Shown: in pieces, positions 16,644 to 17,139 of the stretch
How positions within the stretch are numbered: the stretch's first letter is position 1
How the letters are laid out: the number at the start of each line of letters is the position of its first letter
NCBI GenBank assembly: GCA_023091735.1
Contig: JALKBU010001079.1
Location: forward strand, 1-17,139
Reading direction: 5' to 3'
Length of the DNA stretch: 17,139 bases
Source: Trichomonas tenax
Lineage: Eukaryota; Parabasalia; Trichomonadida; Trichomonadidae
The notes under the pieces: model-generated
The model's input: the letters and a program-made list of their open reading frames with translations, nothing else
The model's database searches: none
Told to the model about the DNA's origin: nothing
Translations under genes and position numbers: made by a program

Positions 16644-16893
16644 AGTTTGGCACTAAAAGTGACGTTTTGGCGAAAAGAGCTTTCTCAGTTTGGCGCAGAA
16701 AAGTGACATTTGACACATGACAGATTTGCAACTTTACATCTGACATTTTACAAATGTTTTAAAATTTCTAAACTAGAATTTTAAACAAGATTTTTTATTA
16801 ATCAGCCTGATTCAGGCTTATTAATATAAATATGTTATTTTCAATTTGAAAAATGTCAGTTGGCACAACACTATCGTCAAAAGTGACAATTTT
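16644..16893. repeat. Three copies of AGTTTGGC-N-AAAAGTGAC-N-TTT
   Basis: Copy 1 is 16644-16668 (AGTTTGGCACTAAAAGTGAC), copy 2 is 16687-16711 (AGTTTGGCGCAGAAAAGTGA), copy 3 is 16858-16893 (AGTTGGCAC, an 11-bp insert, then CAAAAGTGACAATTT). Read on the minus strand each ends in GTCACTTTT, an initiator-like word, although no intact minus-strand gene lies downstream. Confidence 0.6.
16798..16824. repeat. 27-bp near-perfect palindrome
   Basis: TTAATCAGCCTGA and TCAGGCTTATTAA form 13-bp arms around a single central base with one mismatch. The GC-richer core AGCCTGA/TCAGGCT stands out from the AT-rich surroundings, so it is not a trivial A/T palindrome. Confidence 0.65.
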
Positions 16894-17139
16894 TTTATAT
16901 TGGTGAAGGCAACTTTTTCTCTAAGGATGACATAGTTTTGATGACGCTATCAGTTAATCAATAAGATGTTCCCGAAAACTTCAGAGCTTACAATGATAAA
17001 AACAAGTACACAGTCGATATATAATTTATCATGTTCTCTGAGAGTTTTATATTTGTCATATATTTCATTAATAGTTTCAGAAATGTTTAATTGGTATAAC
17101 ATATATTGTAATTGTTGTCTGGAATATCCTGAAAAAATA

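Larger units (their letters stand above)
16503..17139. other. Repeat-bearing AT-rich noncoding region to the window end
   Basis: No ORF of note. It contains three copies of an AGTTTGGC...AAAAGTGAC motif and a 27-bp palindrome, described separately. The last 240 bp show nothing I can name. Confidence 0.5.

Noticed and set aside
1..17139. tRNA, rRNA, CRISPR array or intact transposase
   Set aside because: No T-loop GGTTCGA-type block with a matching stem, no spaced array of identical repeats with unique spacers, and no transposase or reverse-transcriptase motifs were seen on either strand.

Overview
The window looks like nuclear DNA from a parabasalid flagellate, most likely a trichomonad (Trichomonas or Tritrichomonas). 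Supporting points are: eukaryotic uL1/RPL10A; a GTP-type PEPCK, as expected in anaerobic protists; intronless genes, one of them more than 6.6 kb long; AT-rich spacers around more GC-rich coding DNA; stop codons followed by A, giving the UAAA that trichomonads use near the poly(A) site; TCA(C/T)(A/T) initiator-like sites ahead of several starts; and a broken gene resembling the trichomonad initiator-binding (IBD) family. The species is an inference.

Layout, left to right. (1) 1-692, +: the 3' part of GTP-dependent phosphoenolpyruvate carboxykinase. (2) 1053-1656, -: a decayed protein-coding remnant with frameshifts and stops. (3) 2009-2707, -: a proline-rich low-complexity protein, divergent from (4) 2932-3456, +: a small F5/8 type C (discoidin-like) domain protein. 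The 224-bp divergent spacer holds an 11-bp perfect inverted repeat and one candidate initiator for each gene. (5) 3457-5141: a gene-poor 1.7-kb stretch with a 19/20 inverted repeat whose arms are 1.2 kb apart. (6) 5142-6884, -: a long coiled-coil protein ending in a C2-like domain that resembles the RPGRIP1/RPGRIP1L transition-zone family. (7) 6953-7195: three copies of a roughly 40-bp motif at about 100-bp spacing. (8) 7362-13997, -: a 2211-residue USP-family deubiquitinase of the USP9X/USP24/USP34 type. (9) A diverged fourth copy of the 40-bp motif at 14459. (10) 14548-15195, -: ribosomal protein L10a (uL1). (11) 15196-16022: no intact gene, but a weak possible spliced remnant. (12) 16023-16502, +: a two-frameshift gene resembling an IBD transcription factor. 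(13) 16503-17139: repeat-rich noncoding DNA.

The genes do not form a pathway. They are independent units covering carbon metabolism, translation, ubiquitin removal and probably flagellar or cytoskeletal structure. Several computed ORF starts use TTG; for eukaryotic genes I moved them to the first ATG or treated the reading frame as broken.
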